Shown: positions 34,537-43,441 of the stretch, one piece after another
Layout of the letters: each line of letters opens with the position of its first letter
Position numbering within the stretch: position 1 is the stretch's first letter
Notes under the pieces: generated by a model
The model's database searches: none
Seen by the model: only the letters and a program-made list of their open reading frames with translations
Told to the model about the DNA's origin: nothing
NCBI RefSeq assembly: GCF_005405405.1
Contig: NZ_BJDZ01000001.1
Coordinates: forward strand, 62,001 to 126,000
Direction: 5' to 3'
DNA: 64,000 bases
From: Lactiplantibacillus plajomi
Lineage (GTDB): Bacteria > Bacillota > Bacilli > Lactobacillales > Lactobacillaceae
Program-made: the position numbers and the translations under genes

Positions 34537-36843
34537 ATGACCGTTATTAATAGTAATTTAGGGTACCCCCGCTTAGGCGAGCACCGCGAATGGAAACACC
34601 TACTCGAACATTTTTGGAAGGGTGACTTTGACGACGCGACCTTCCACGACCGCGCAAAGGCGTTACGGCTCGCTAACTTAGAAAAGCAGCGGGCACTGGG
34701 GGTCGACCTGATTCCGGTCGCTGATAACTCCGACTACGATCACGTGTTGGACACGATCACCGCGTTCGGGGTGATTCCCGCCCGCTACGGTCACTTTGAT
34801 CACCGCCTAAGCCTGACCGACTACTACGCCCTGGCGCGCGGGTCAAAAACGGCGGTCGCCGCCGAAATGACTAAGTGGTTCAATATCAATTACCACTACA
34901 TCGTGCCGGAATTCGACAACGCCGACTTTCAACTACTTGATAACCGCTGGCTACGTTACTACCAAGAAGCCAAGCAAGAACTTGGCATCGATGGCAAGCC
35001 CGTTCTGCTCGGGCCAGTTTCCTTCCTTAAACTCGGTAAACGCCACGGTCACTACCTAAATGACGCGGCGGTCGCCGAACTGTTGCCAAAACTACTCCCC
35101 TACTACGTGCAAGTTTTCCAAGAATTAGCCGCGGCCGGAGCCAGCTGGATTCAACTCGACGAACCGACGTTAGTTCAGGTCACCGACCCCGCTGACATCG
35201 CGCCTTACCGGGCCGCGTTAACCAACTTACGGGCCGCCGCACCGACCCTCAACATTGAACTGCAAACTTACTTTGACAGCCTCGACTGCTACGACCAGGT
35301 CGTCGATTTACCGGTTCAGGCAATTGGTCTCGACCTGGTTCACGACCACGGTGAAAATCTCGACCACCTAACGACCAGCGGTTTCCCATCCGATAAGATC
35401 CTCGCCGCCGGCATCATTGACGGCCACAACGTCTGGGCGAGTGATCTACACCAAAAAGCCGCACTCGTTCAGCGGCTATTAACCTTCGTGGACCACGACC
35501 ACCTCTGGCTACAACCGGCGAACTCACTCCTGCACGTGCCGATTACGACCCGTAACGAACCCAAGGCCGACCCGGTCTTACTCGGCGGCTTGGCGTTTGC
35601 TGACGAAAAACTAACTGAACTACGGTTGCTGACCGCCGCGGCTAACCACGGTATTGCCAGTGTCCAGGCGGATTTCGACCGTAATGCCGCTAACCTGGCG
35701 GCCCTCAACGCTTCGAGTCACCGCAATAACCAGGCCGTCCGTGACGCCGAAGCGCAACTGCCACGACAACACTTCGAACGGCACGCGCCGTTTGCCAGCC
35801 GGATTCAACAGCAACACGCGCGCCTTAACTTGCCGTTACTGCCCACCACCACGATTGGGAGCTTTCCGCAAAGCCGCGCCGTTCGCGCTAAACGGGCTGC
35901 CTGGCGCAAGGGCAACTTATCAGACGCTGATTATCAAGCCTTTCTGCACGCGGAAACAAAGCGCTGGATCAACCTGCAGACCGAATTGGGATTAGACGTG
36001 CTGGTTCACGGTGAATTTGAACGGACCGACATGGTCGAATACTTCGGTCAGAAACTGACCGGCTTTTACGCCACCCAAAACGGCTGGGTGCAATCGTACG
36101 GTTCCCGGGCGGTTCGGCCACCAGTGATTTTCGGTGACGTGGCGTACACCAAGCCGATTACCGTAGCTGAATCAGTCTACGCCCAGAGTTTGACGACTAA
36201 GCCGGTCAAGGGCATGTTAACGGCGCCACTGACAATCATTAACTGGAGCTTCGTCCGCGATGACATTTCAAAAGCTCAGGTCCAAAATCAAATCGCGCTG
36301 GCCCTCCGCCAAGAAGTCTTGAACTTGGAAAAAGCCGGTATCAAGATTATTCAAGTCGACGAACCGGCGCTCCGCGAAGGGTTACCACTAAAACGGCGCC
36401 ACTGGCAAGCCTACCTCGACGAAGCGGTGTATTCGTTTAAAATTACGACCAGCGGTGTCCGCGATGATACCCAGATTCACACCCACATGTGCTACTCGAA
36501 CTTCAGCGACATCATCGCCACGATTAAGGCGTTGGACGCCGACGTCATTTCAATCGAAACTTCGCGTTCGCACGGTGAAATCATCAGCGCCTTTGAGGAA
36601 CACGCTTATGATAAAGAAATCGGGTTGGGCGTCTACGACATTCACAGTCCACGGGTCCCTAGCGTGGCGGAAATCACCGCCAACATCCAACGGGCGCTGC
36701 GGGTCATCGACGTCCACCAGTTCTGGATCAACCCCGACTGTGGCTTAAAGACCCGCCAAGAACCGGAAACTTTGGCCGCCTTAACTAACATGGTGGCTGC
36801 CCGCAACGCCGTTCTCGACCAGCTCGGCGCCACCACTAAGTAG
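34537..36843 (+). CDS. metE: Cobalamin-independent methionine synthase
   Basis: 768 residues, normal length. The ATG at 34537 follows AAAGGAGTGG; the track-like earlier GTG at 34528 is within the site. The zinc-binding and substrate motifs are present in the C-terminal barrel ([28 protein letters not shown]). It transfers a methyl group from 5-methyltetrahydropteroyltri-glutamate to homocysteine. It is under the Met T-box and is followed after 13 bases by the fused methyltransferase/reductase gene. Confidence 0.97.
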   Translation: MTVINSNLGYPRLGEHREWKHLLEHFWKGDFDDATFHDRAKALRLANLEKQRALGVDLIPVADNSDYDHVLDTITAFGVIPARYGHFDHRLSLTDYYALARGSKTAVAAEMTKWFNINYHYIVPEFDNADFQLLDNRWLRYYQEAKQELGIDGKPVLLGPVSFLKLGKRHGHYLNDAAVAELLPKLLPYYVQVFQELAAAGASWIQLDEPTLVQVTDPADIAPYRAALTNLRAAAPTLNIELQTYFDSLDCYDQVVDLPVQAIGLDLVHDHGENLDHLTTSGFPSDKILAAGIIDGHNVWASDLHQKAALVQRLLTFVDHDHLWLQPANSLLHVPITTRNEPKADPVLLGGLAFADEKLTELRLLTAAANHGIASVQADFDRNAANLAALNASSHRNNQAVRDAEAQLPRQHFERHAPFASRIQQQHARLNLPLLPTTTIGSFPQSRAVRAKRAAWRKGNLSDADYQAFLHAETKRWINLQTELGLDVLVHGEFERTDMVEYFGQKLTGFYATQNGWVQSYGSRAVRPPVIFGDVAYTKPITVAESVYAQSLTTKPVKGMLTAPLTIINWSFVRDDISKAQVQNQIALALRQEVLNLEKAGIKIIQVDEPALREGLPLKRRHWQAYLDEAVYSFKITTSGVRDDTQIHTHMCYSNFSDIIATIKALDADVISIETSRSHGEIISAFEEHAYDKEIGLGVYDIHSPRVPSVAEITANIQRALRVIDVHQFWINPDCGLKTRQEPETLAALTNMVAARNAVLDQLGATTK

Positions 36844-36856
36844 GGAGGCCCCGCCA

Positions 36857-38713
36857 ATGGATCTTAGACAAGCACTCCGCCAACGGGTCCTCGTCGCGGA
36901 CGGCGCGATGGGCACCCTGCTATACGGTAATTACGGCATCGCTTCTGCCTTTGAAAACTTAAACTTGACCCACCCGGACACGATTTTGCGGGTTCACCAG
37001 TCCTATATCAGTGCCGGAGCGGACGTCATTCAAACCAACACTTACGCCGCCAACCGGCTGAAGCTCGCCCGCTACGACCTTGAAGACCAGGTCACGGCCA
37101 TCAACCAGGCCGCCGTCCACCTCGCCGTTAAGGCCCGTCAAACGGCCGACCACCCGGTTTACATTTTAGGCACGATCGGTGGTCTGGCCGGCGACACCGA
37201 CCAAGGCATTCAACGGGCCAGCCAAACAGAAATTCAGGCCAGCTTAACCGAACAGCTGACGGCACTACTCGCAACCAACCAGTTAGACGGCATTTTGCTA
37301 GAAACTTATTACGATTTACCGGAACTGCTCGCCGCCCTCAAACTGGTGAAACAAGCAACGTCCCTGCCCGTCATTGCCAACGTCTCCATGCTGGCGGCCG
37401 GCGTGCTACGCGACGGGACTAGCTTTGCTAGCGCCATTCGGCAACTCGCCGCGGCCGGGGCGGACGTGGTCGGGACTAACTGCCGTTTGGGACCGTACTA
37501 CTTAGCCGAATCGTTCAAGCACCTCGCCGTGCCGGCGACCATTCAACTGGCCGTTTACCCGAACGCTGGCTTACCGGGGACCGATGCGGCCGGTGACGTC
37601 GTTTACGACGGTGAACCAAGTTACTTTCAAAGCTACGCCGAACGGTTCCGCCAACTAGGGCTTAGTCTGATTGGTGGCTGCTGCGGCACCACGCCGCTAC
37701 ACACCGCCGCTACCGTTCGCGGGCTCAGTAGTCGGGACTTAGTCAGTCGCCACGTCAGCCAGCACCCGCGCACAACCGCACCACTAACCCCAACGAGCAG
37801 TCAGCACCCCTTCTTGACCAAGGTTATCACGCAAAAAACGGCGTTAGTCGAACTGGACCCGCCGCGCAATTTTGAAACCGATAAGTTTTTCCGCGGTGCG
37901 GCCCGGCTGAAAGCGGCCGGCGTCGACGGCATTACGCTGTCGGATAATTCACTGGCCGAAGTCCGGATTGCCAACACCACCGTTGCTGCCCAACTCAAAC
38001 TCAACTACGGGATCAACCCAATCGTTCACCTGACGACCCGCGATCACAACTTAATTGGCTTACAATCCGAAATCATGGGGCTGCACAGCTTGGGCATCGA
38101 AGACATTCTGGCGGTCACCGGTGACCCGGCTAAATTAGGGGACTTTCCCGGAGCGACCTCGGTCGGCGACGTCCGCTCGGTCGAACTGATCAAGTTGATC
38201 AAGAGCTTCAATAGCGGCATCGGTCCGACCGGAAAATCGTTAAAACAAACTTGTGACTTCCGAGTCGCCGCAGCTTTCAATCCGAACGCCCCACGGACCA
38301 CGATTTCCACTAAGGGCATCGAACGGAAACTAAGTTACGGCTGCGACTACCTGATCACCCAACCGGTATTTGACCTGGCCAACGTCACCAAATTAGCGAC
38401 AGCGCTAGCCGCAAGCGACTTGCACGTGCCGGTATTCGTCGGCGTAATGCCGCTGGTATCGCGCCGCAACGCCGAGTTTTTACACCACGAAGTTCATGGC
38501 ATCCGCTTACCGCAAGCCTTGCGCGACCGGATGGCCCAAGCAGAACTTGACGGTAACGAACGCGCCGTCGGTATTCAAATTGCTAAGGAACTAATCGACG
38601 GCATCTGTACGGGTTTCAACGGCGTCCACATCGTGACCCCCTTTAACCGCTACCGGACGGTCATCGAGCTAGTCAACTACGTCCACCAAAAGAACCTGAC
38701 GGCAACCGCTTAA
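36857..38713 (+). CDS. Homocysteine S-methyltransferase fused to methylenetetrahydrofolate reductase (YitJ/MetF type)
   Basis: 618 residues. Residues about 1-285 are a betaine/homocysteine methyltransferase-type barrel with VADGAMGTLLYG, the zinc Cys in GTNCR and GGCCGTTPLH. Residues about 310-615 are an MTHFR with ELDPPRNFETDKFF, LAVTGDP, and YLITQPVFD. The second domain makes 5-methyl-THF for MetE; the first can use S-methylmethionine or a related donor. It is co-transcribed with metE (13-base gap, GGGAGG site). The fusion is well known in Firmicutes. Confidence 0.95.
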   Translation: MDLRQALRQRVLVADGAMGTLLYGNYGIASAFENLNLTHPDTILRVHQSYISAGADVIQTNTYAANRLKLARYDLEDQVTAINQAAVHLAVKARQTADHPVYILGTIGGLAGDTDQGIQRASQTEIQASLTEQLTALLATNQLDGILLETYYDLPELLAALKLVKQATSLPVIANVSMLAAGVLRDGTSFASAIRQLAAAGADVVGTNCRLGPYYLAESFKHLAVPATIQLAVYPNAGLPGTDAAGDVVYDGEPSYFQSYAERFRQLGLSLIGGCCGTTPLHTAATVRGLSSRDLVSRHVSQHPRTTAPLTPTSSQHPFLTKVITQKTALVELDPPRNFETDKFFRGAARLKAAGVDGITLSDNSLAEVRIANTTVAAQLKLNYGINPIVHLTTRDHNLIGLQSEIMGLHSLGIEDILAVTGDPAKLGDFPGATSVGDVRSVELIKLIKSFNSGIGPTGKSLKQTCDFRVAAAFNPNAPRTTISTKGIERKLSYGCDYLITQPVFDLANVTKLATALAASDLHVPVFVGVMPLVSRRNAEFLHHEVHGIRLPQALRDRMAQAELDGNERAVGIQIAKELIDGICTGFNGVHIVTPFNRYRTVIELVNYVHQKNLTATA

Positions 38714-38720
38714 AAAACTT

Positions 38721-38781
38721 AACGCCTCCGCAACTCACTTTCATGCTAAAATTAGACATGAATCGTGAATTCGGAGGCGTT
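38721..38781 (+). promoter_or_regulatory. Long-loop inverted repeat overlapping the ribosome site of the next gene
   Basis: AACGCCTCCG (38721-38730) is exactly complementary to CGGAGGCGTT (38772-38781), 41 bases apart. The right arm contains the GGAGG site of the DUF1516 gene and is followed by TTTTA. A TAAAAT -10 (38747-38752) lies in the loop. It may be a terminator for the met operon, or hide the ribosome site in read-through mRNA. Confidence 0.5.
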
Positions 38782-38785
38782 TTAC

Positions 38786-39145
38786 ATGTTTCTATGGCTA
38801 CACATCGGCGGCTGGATCTGGCTCGCACTGATGGTGACGCTGGGCTTGACCCGTCGCGCTATCAAGAGTGCCAACCGCTACTTAATTTTAAGTCGACTCG
38901 GTTACCTACTATTAATCATCACCGGCGTCTACCTGGCAACGCAAACTTTCGCCACGAACTGGTGGCTCACCTTGCTCAAGGCGGGGCTCGGCTTAGCAAC
39001 GATCGGACTGACCGAAGTGGCCTTCGCCCGCCTGCAGGAAAGCCATTTGACCGGCCGTTTACGGGTACTACTAGTTGCCGGCTTTATTTTAACGGCCGGT
39101 TGTGGCGTCGGCCTGCACCTCATCGTTAGTGGCCACTGGTTCTAA
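38786..39145 (+). CDS. DUF1516/YisL-family membrane protein
   Basis: 119 residues from the ATG at 38786 behind GGAGG; the upstream GTG reading lacks a site. Four hydrophobic helices (WLHIGGWIWLALMVTLGL, a second at about 35-55, third 60-82 and fourth 95-115) match the YisL (DUF1516) pattern. Function unknown. It is preceded by a possible internal promoter and by an inverted repeat that can pair with its ribosome site. The next gene is convergent. Confidence 0.75.
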   Translation: MFLWLHIGGWIWLALMVTLGLTRRAIKSANRYLILSRLGYLLLIITGVYLATQTFATNWWLTLLKAGLGLATIGLTEVAFARLQESHLTGRLRVLLVAGFILTAGCGVGLHLIVSGHWF

Positions 39146-39182
39146 AAAAAGGCCCCCGTTTTCGACTAGAAAACTAGGGACC
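39144..39182 (-). terminator. Terminator of the second GtrA gene
   Basis: On the minus strand GGTCCCTAGTTTTC pairs with GAAAACGGGGGCC (slightly imperfect) and a T7 run follows. Confidence 0.7.
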
Positions 39183-39197
39183 AATTCATCACATTAT

Positions 39198-39677
39198 TTA
39201 AGGCGTGTCGTTCCAATTCCGGCTACCGAGCCGCTTCATGAGGTCACGCCGCATCCGCATTTTTTGATTATGTTCCATAAAGATCAGTCGCGAGGTCCCG
39301 TAATTAAAGAGCCCTACTAGGACTTGATCAATCACTTTAACCAGCATCGGTCCCCAAAACAGGACCGAAATGCCAACAAACATCACGGCCGTATCAAAGA
39401 AGTAGGATAAGCCGCGCGTTAGCATGAAGCCGATAAATTCCCGGCACCAGTGCCAAAAATTAGTCGACTTGGAGCGGAAGACCACCGCCTTGTTCGAAAA
39501 AAAGCTGAATAAAGTGGCGATGATCCACGCAATCGTGTTAGAGAACAGGTAGTGTTCCCCAAGCACTGAATGTAAGACCCAAAAAGCCACAACGTTAACG
39601 AGTGCGGCCATAAACCCAAAAATCGCATATTTCCAAAAATAATGATATCGCCGGTAGACTTTAGTTAACCACTGCAC
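39198..39677 (-). CDS. GtrA/GtcA-family membrane protein (second copy)
   Basis: 159 residues with four helices and the family pattern: WKYAIFGFMAALVNVVAFWVL, NTIAWIIATLFSFFSNKAVVF, FDTAVMFVGISVLF and NYGTSRLIFM. It differs clearly from the copy at 4712, so it is a paralogue and not a repeat. No GtrB-type glycosyltransferase is adjacent; it might serve one elsewhere, such as the pair at 5547-8578 or a teichoic acid glycosylation enzyme. Monocistronic with its own terminator. Confidence 0.88.
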   Translation of the reverse strand: MQWLTKVYRRYHYFWKYAIFGFMAALVNVVAFWVLHSVLGEHYLFSNTIAWIIATLFSFFSNKAVVFRSKSTNFWHWCREFIGFMLTRGLSYFFDTAVMFVGISVLFWGPMLVKVIDQVLVGLFNYGTSRLIFMEHNQKMRMRRDLMKRLGSRNWNDTP

Positions 39678-39771
39678 TGTCGTTCGCCGCCGTTTCTTAA
39701 AATATTTCAGTTAATTAAGCAATAGCCATCATAACCCATTCAACGGGGTACTGACAAGCTTTCCTAAAAAA

Positions 39772-39801
39772 TTGGCGTTTGTCAACGCCGTAAACTATAC
39801 T
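39772..39801 (+). promoter_or_regulatory. Promoter with an operator-like palindrome
   Basis: TTGGCG (39772-39777) and TATACT (39796-39801) at 18-base spacing. Inside lies the inverted repeat GGCGTT-TGTC-AACGCC (39774-39789), a good operator candidate covering the -35. Confidence 0.5.
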
Positions 39802-39840
39802 TAAAGTATTAATCTGCAATTTGTCTTGGAGTGAACGTAT

Positions 39841-40854
39841 ATGACAACTTTTCTAATCATCTTCGGGCTGCTAATTACCTGCCTGATCTTACTTATTATT
39901 GTAATCACTTTGGCTTCTAAAAGCCATCATCTTAAACAGGACGCCGATAAGCAAGCCGCGTTGTTGAAATCGATCCGGACCCGGCTAGTCCACCAAAGCT
40001 TGGCGAATCAGGAACAGGAACGCGAAATCACTAAGCTGACGACCCAAAACGAAGGCTTTCGGACCCAGTTACGGACCACGACGCCCCACGCGGTCAAAAC
40101 GCCGCACACCCGGCGAATTACCGCTAATTCTCGGGCCATTTTCCGGTCCTACGTGATTGGCTTAGACTACTACCAAAAGGAATTCGAAGCCGCGTTGAAA
40201 GACGCGATCGCCCGCGGTTATTTTAAGCCCTATAATGGCTATAACGAATCCGGGCTGAAGGCCGACTACCTTTACGATAAAAAATACCGGGTCGATGCCA
40301 ACGCTAACATTGGCGAAATTCAACTCGTTGAAGAAGTCGACGGTCCCCACCGTTCCGTCCGGGTCGACTTGAAAATTGCCGACCACGGTTACACGGTCGG
40401 TTACCTACCTAAAAAGCAGGTCAACGAAGCCTTTAACGTGATCGACATCTACGCCAACTCCGTAATGACCTTGTCTTCGAAGACCCACTTGACCGGTGGT
40501 GAGTGGAAGATGGCCATCGACGCGGTCGATGAAATGCAGTACATGGTCGATCCGAACGCTCAACAACGCGACTTACCGGATTACGGAGCGGTCGGGACAC
40601 CGCTTAAAATTAAGACTGGGCACAAGTCTTACTTCCTTCAATTTACGTTGTACGAGTTAGAAATTGACAATGATGAAATTCCGCTATACAGTTTGGTCGA
40701 CACCGTCGATGGCCAACGCGGTTCGGTCGTGCAAGTTGACGCGGCCCCAACCACTTACACGGTGGCGGTCGAATCTGGTTCCAAGGCCGGCCAACGGGTC
40801 ACGGCAATCCCCGAACAAATTGACCGGGTCATCTGGGTGCCAAACTGGAAATAA
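39841..40854 (+). CDS. Membrane-anchored protein with coiled coil and a HIRAN-like domain
   Basis: 337 residues. One N-terminal helix (about 3-25), then a charged coiled-coil (30-75, LKQDADKQAALLKSI, EQEREITKLTTQ), a basic linker (80-105) and a soluble domain (about 105-225) starting FRSYVIGLDYYQKEF and containing VEEVDGPHRSVRVDL and YTVGYLPKKQVN. The last parts resemble the beta-rich HIRAN domain, but I am not sure. It probably faces the cytoplasm. First gene of a three-gene unit with a small peptide and a lipoprotein. Strong TTGGAGTGA site. Function unknown. Confidence 0.6.
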   Translation: MTTFLIIFGLLITCLILLIIVITLASKSHHLKQDADKQAALLKSIRTRLVHQSLANQEQEREITKLTTQNEGFRTQLRTTTPHAVKTPHTRRITANSRAIFRSYVIGLDYYQKEFEAALKDAIARGYFKPYNGYNESGLKADYLYDKKYRVDANANIGEIQLVEEVDGPHRSVRVDLKIADHGYTVGYLPKKQVNEAFNVIDIYANSVMTLSSKTHLTGGEWKMAIDAVDEMQYMVDPNAQQRDLPDYGAVGTPLKIKTGHKSYFLQFTLYELEIDNDEIPLYSLVDTVDGQRGSVVQVDAAPTTYTVAVESGSKAGQRVTAIPEQIDRVIWVPNWK

Positions 40855-40868
40855 ACGAGGTGCTTACC

Positions 40869-40988
40869 ATGAAACGATTGTTGTTGGTCATCTTCTTATT
40901 GGTTAGTATCGGCATCATGGCTAGTAAGGATTACCAAATTATTAGTCAGACCCACTACCCGAGTTTGTCACAAGTCACCAACCGTTAG
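40869..40988 (+). CDS. Small membrane or secreted peptide (39 aa)
   Basis: ATG behind GAGGTG, 14 bases after the previous stop. The first half is one hydrophobic helix (RLLLVIFLLVSIGIMA), the rest a short polar tail (SKDYQIISQTHYPS). The stop is 13 bases ahead of the lipoprotein start and overlaps its GGAGG site, so it belongs to the same operon. No family recognised. Confidence 0.6.
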   Translation: MKRLLLVIFLLVSIGIMASKDYQIISQTHYPSLSQVTNR

Positions 40989-41001
40989 GAGGCGCCAATT
41001 C

Positions 41002-41427
41002 GTGCGGAGATTCACCTTATTGGGATTCGGAGCGCTCCTGTTACTCAGTGGCTGCGCTTCACCAGCGGCGACCGGCGTTTCAACAACCCAGCAAAAACGG
41101 ATTACCGCGGCGGCCCAGTCCGCTTCCAGCCAAGCGAGCGCTAAGGCCCAGGACGCCAGTGCAAGCCGGCAAACCGGCAAGCAGTACCAGGCGACTGACG
41201 ACCACATTACCAGTGCGACTAAGGCTGCCGCGGCCGTCCAACAGGTTTTAGGTGCGCCGCGTGATCAACAGTTCAGTGCCGTTCCAAGCGTCAACGTTGA
41301 TGGTCGCGGCCACCACTACTACCAAGTTAACGCGTTCAAGGTCACCGCTGATCAACAGCGCGGCCCGCTCCTGCAACGTTACTTTGTGTATTTAGATGGA
41401 AAAATTGTGACGAAACAGTTAGATTAG
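41002..41427 (+). CDS. Hypothetical lipoprotein
   Basis: 141 residues from a GTG behind TAGGAGG. The signal peptide RRFTLLGFGALLLLSGC ends in the lipobox LSGC, so Cys18 would be lipidated and the protein anchored outside. An Ala/Ser/Gln-rich region (about 30-80) is followed by a compact beta-rich end with NVDGRGHHYYQVNAF and RYFVYLDGKIVTKQ. This C-terminal part resembles small lipoproteins of lactobacilli of unknown function. Third gene of its unit, closed by a strong terminator. Confidence 0.8.
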   Translation: MRRFTLLGFGALLLLSGCASPAATGVSTTQQKRITAAAQSASSQASAKAQDASASRQTGKQYQATDDHITSATKAAAAVQQVLGAPRDQQFSAVPSVNVDGRGHHYYQVNAFKVTADQQRGPLLQRYFVYLDGKIVTKQLD

Positions 41428-41434
41428 ACGTAGT

Positions 41435-41480
41435 GTCGCAGTTGTAAGTGTCATTTGGACATTTACAACTGCGACTTTTT
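41435..41480 (+). terminator. Terminator after the lipoprotein gene
   Basis: GTCGCAGTTGTAAGTG pairs nearly fully with ACATTTACAACTGCGAC and is followed by TTTTT. Confidence 0.9.
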
Positions 41481-41484
41481 AATA

Positions 41485-41513
41485 TAAAAAAGGTAACGCC
41501 TGCGCGTTACCTT
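41485..41513 (-). terminator. Terminator of tRNA-His
   Basis: A perfect 10-base stem (AAGGTAACGC, 41490-41499; GCGTTACCTT, 41504-41513), with a T-run on the minus strand. Confidence 0.85.
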
Positions 41514-41527
41514 TCCATTAATATAAG

Positions 41528-41601
41528 GGCGGTAGGTGGGAATCGAACCCACGCGTGCCGGAGCCACAATCCGGTGCGTTAACCACTTCGCCACTACCGC
41601 C
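41528..41601 (-). tRNA. tRNA-His (GTG)
   Basis: A cloverleaf with acceptor GCGGTAG/CTACCGC plus the extra 5' G opposite C73 that marks tRNA-His, anticodon loop TTGTGGC (GTG), and T-arm GGTTCGATTCC. CCA is not encoded. Confidence 0.95.
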
Positions 41602-41757
41602 ATCACGTTGATTAACATCAACACTAACTAGTATACACTAGTTTAATGGTTTGCATAGGGCGTTTTGACAATTTGCAATTTTTTTTGCATAAATATCAAA
41701 AAAGGTTTCTTTTTTGCTGATTATTCGTTATAATTAACGATGTTGTTAAATATTCAT

Positions 41758-41841
41758 GCCCCAGTGGCGGAACTGGCAGACGCGCAGCGTTCAGGTCGCT
41801 GTATTGGAAACAATGTACAGGTTCGAATCCTGCCTGGGGCA
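41758..41841 (+). tRNA. tRNA-Leu (CAG)
   Basis: Acceptor GCCCCAG/CTGGGGC, anticodon loop TTCAGGT (CAG), a long variable arm (GTATTGGAAACAATGTA) and T-arm GGTTCGAATCC. A TATAAT -10 is at 41729-41734. Its 3' end is followed by an AT-rich, gene-poor stretch, as at integration hot spots. Confidence 0.97.
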
Positions 41842-41874
41842 TAATTTATCAGCTTTGATGGTACTTAACCATTT

Positions 41875-41902
41875 GAAACCTCGCTTAAGCGGGGTTTTTA
41901 TT
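41875..41902 (+). terminator. Terminator of tRNA-Leu
   Basis: GAAACCTCGC pairs with GCGGGGTTTT around TTAA, with a T-rich tail. Confidence 0.85.
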
Positions 41903-42414
41903 TTTAACATATATTAAATTTATAAACCATACAATACAGTAATCAAAATAGTCTTTAGTATGGTTAGTTCAAAAGTATCAAATGATTCTTTTAAAATGTT
42001 CTATATAGCAAGATTAGCTCAAAGGTCAGTTTCTGCTTCAAATAATTCCAGGAACGTATATGCTACTTAGCGTATCAATTTTTAGTCGCACCATCACCCT
42101 TATCAACAACATATACAAAAACACGCTATTCAGCCCCAAGCTGAACAGCGTGTTTCTTTTTAACTGAACAAGCTGATCATTCATCAAGTTAATGAACAGA
42201 CCAACAACTTGCCATGTAGACTCCCCCAAGTAAAAATGAACACTGACCTGACCACCAGCGTCAAAATTACAGCTATTATTTTAGCCAAACTTGGTAACTA
42301 CAGCAAGCGCCAGTTCACTTTTCAAACGGTTAACTGAATAAACATCCGTTAGTACTTAGGTAGCCGTACGTTCACCACCTGACTGTTCAGTTTACAAACT
42401 AAACCTGAACAAGC
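41903..42414. other. AT-rich gene-free stretch after tRNA-Leu
   Basis: About 510 bases with no ORF that has a ribosome site. One clear hairpin stands in the middle (42117-42161). The downstream half repeats short runs such as CTGACC and GTTCA and looks like worn sequence. Confidence 0.45.
42117..42161. terminator. Isolated terminator hairpin
   Basis: AAACACGCTATTCAGC pairs with GCTGAACAGCGTGTTT (short bulge) and TTCTTTTT follows. It has no gene to serve, so it probably belonged to a lost one. Confidence 0.7.
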
Positions 42415-42702
42415 CTACTTACCCGGATCAACCAGCTTAACGACCGTTCCGTACCCGGTCACAATCAAAAACCGGGGGGCGACACTCATCTGAGCGATTT
42501 CCGTGTTGAAATGCACGTAAATCAGGCCGTCACCATCGTTATCAGCCGCCTTTTGCAATAGAGCCGGCTTAACCTGTTCAATTAAATCATCAAAGCGTTC
42601 AAATTGGTCAATTTCATCCGATTCAAACATTAAGTGTTTTGTTACTGAAACGACGCCCTTAACCATGTGCGCACGTTGTAAATCTCCGGTTGTCATAAAC
42701 AT
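42415..42702 (-). CDS. YbjQ-like (UPF0145-type) small protein
   Basis: 95 residues from the ATG at 42702, which has an AGGGGG site at 9 bases; the in-frame TTG just before is too close. The order MTTGDLQRAHMVKGVVSVTKH, a helix-forming acidic middle and the end FLIVTGYGTVVKL fits the small alpha/beta fold of the YbjQ (putative heavy-metal binding) proteins, though without certainty. Function unknown. It is single-gene and divergent from the next ORF. Confidence 0.5.
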   Translation of the reverse strand: MFMTTGDLQRAHMVKGVVSVTKHLMFESDEIDQFERFDDLIEQVKPALLQKAADNDGDGLIYVHFNTEIAQMSVAPRFLIVTGYGTVVKLVDPGK

Positions 42703-42819
42703 CGTGTTCAACCCCCTGTCCCCTTAATTTTACTTGATATTAGGTCAGCTCGCAAACTGCGGGAAAATAATTGACCATCGCTTGCTGAGAGACTACATTG
42801 GGGCTTAGGGAGTGATATT

Positions 42820-43332
42820 TTGACATCAGTAACAGAACTTTTACAAAAGTATACTTTTGAACCGGTCACCACGACCACCAAGTTTGATCAACATACCTTA
42901 CCCGTTAATCACCAAGACCGGGTCGTCCCCTTTGGTCATTTTAAATTACGACTAAAGAATATTGATAACCAACAAAATTACGACCTAGTCGTCAAGCAAC
43001 GCTTACAATTGACCGCCCCGTCCGGGTTCCAGTTACGTTCCCGGCTCCACGGCATCCACGTGACGCACGATTCACAGGCAAAGCAGGCCAGTCACCAAGT
43101 CGTGACGACCTTAAAGATCAATCGCGCAACCACTGAACAGTCGGCACTTAAGCACGACCACGCCAGTCAGATTTGCCAAATTCCAGTCCGTAATCAAGTG
43201 GCGAAAAGTTTACCCGATCAAGTTCCGCTATACGCCTTTACCGATAGTCACCAGGTGACAATCAACCAACAAGCCATGGCGCAACTATTTTTGCAAGCCA
43301 TTGGACACCAGAATGGTAAGCTCGCGAGCTAA
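42820..43332 (+). CDS. Hypothetical soluble protein (170 aa)
   Basis: A TTG start at good distance from GGGAGTG; no ATG competes. The product has no signal or membrane segment and is rich in Gln, His and Thr, with a beta-strand-like middle (VVPFGHFKLRLKNI, YDLVVKQRLQL, VTTLKINRA). No family recognised. It is followed after 110 bases by the OhrR-type regulator gene with its own promoter. Confidence 0.6.
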   Translation: MTSVTELLQKYTFEPVTTTTKFDQHTLPVNHQDRVVPFGHFKLRLKNIDNQQNYDLVVKQRLQLTAPSGFQLRSRLHGIHVTHDSQAKQASHQVVTTLKINRATTEQSALKHDHASQICQIPVRNQVAKSLPDQVPLYAFTDSHQVTINQQAMAQLFLQAIGHQNGKLAS

Positions 43333-43380
43333 CCGTTCATAATATTTTACATTTAAATTTATAAGTTCACGTAATATCAA

Positions 43381-43413
43381 TTGCATTTGGCTAATTAATT
43401 GCGTACAATGTAC
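43381..43413 (+). promoter_or_regulatory. Promoter and operator of the MarR-family gene
   Basis: TTGCAT (43381-43386) and TACAAT (43404-43409) at exactly 17 bases. The -10 lies in the palindrome GTACA-A-TGTAC (43403-43413), a likely autoregulatory site. Confidence 0.65.
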
Positions 43414-43441
43414 TAGAAAGAGAATCAAGGAGGCTAGTTTA

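Noticed and set aside
38743-39129. Alternative frame over the DUF1516 gene
   Set aside because: Low-complexity basic product; the other frame has four membrane helices and the ribosome site.
42038-42229. 63-residue hydrophobic ORF after tRNA-Leu
   Set aside because: It spans a clear terminator hairpin and has no ribosome site.
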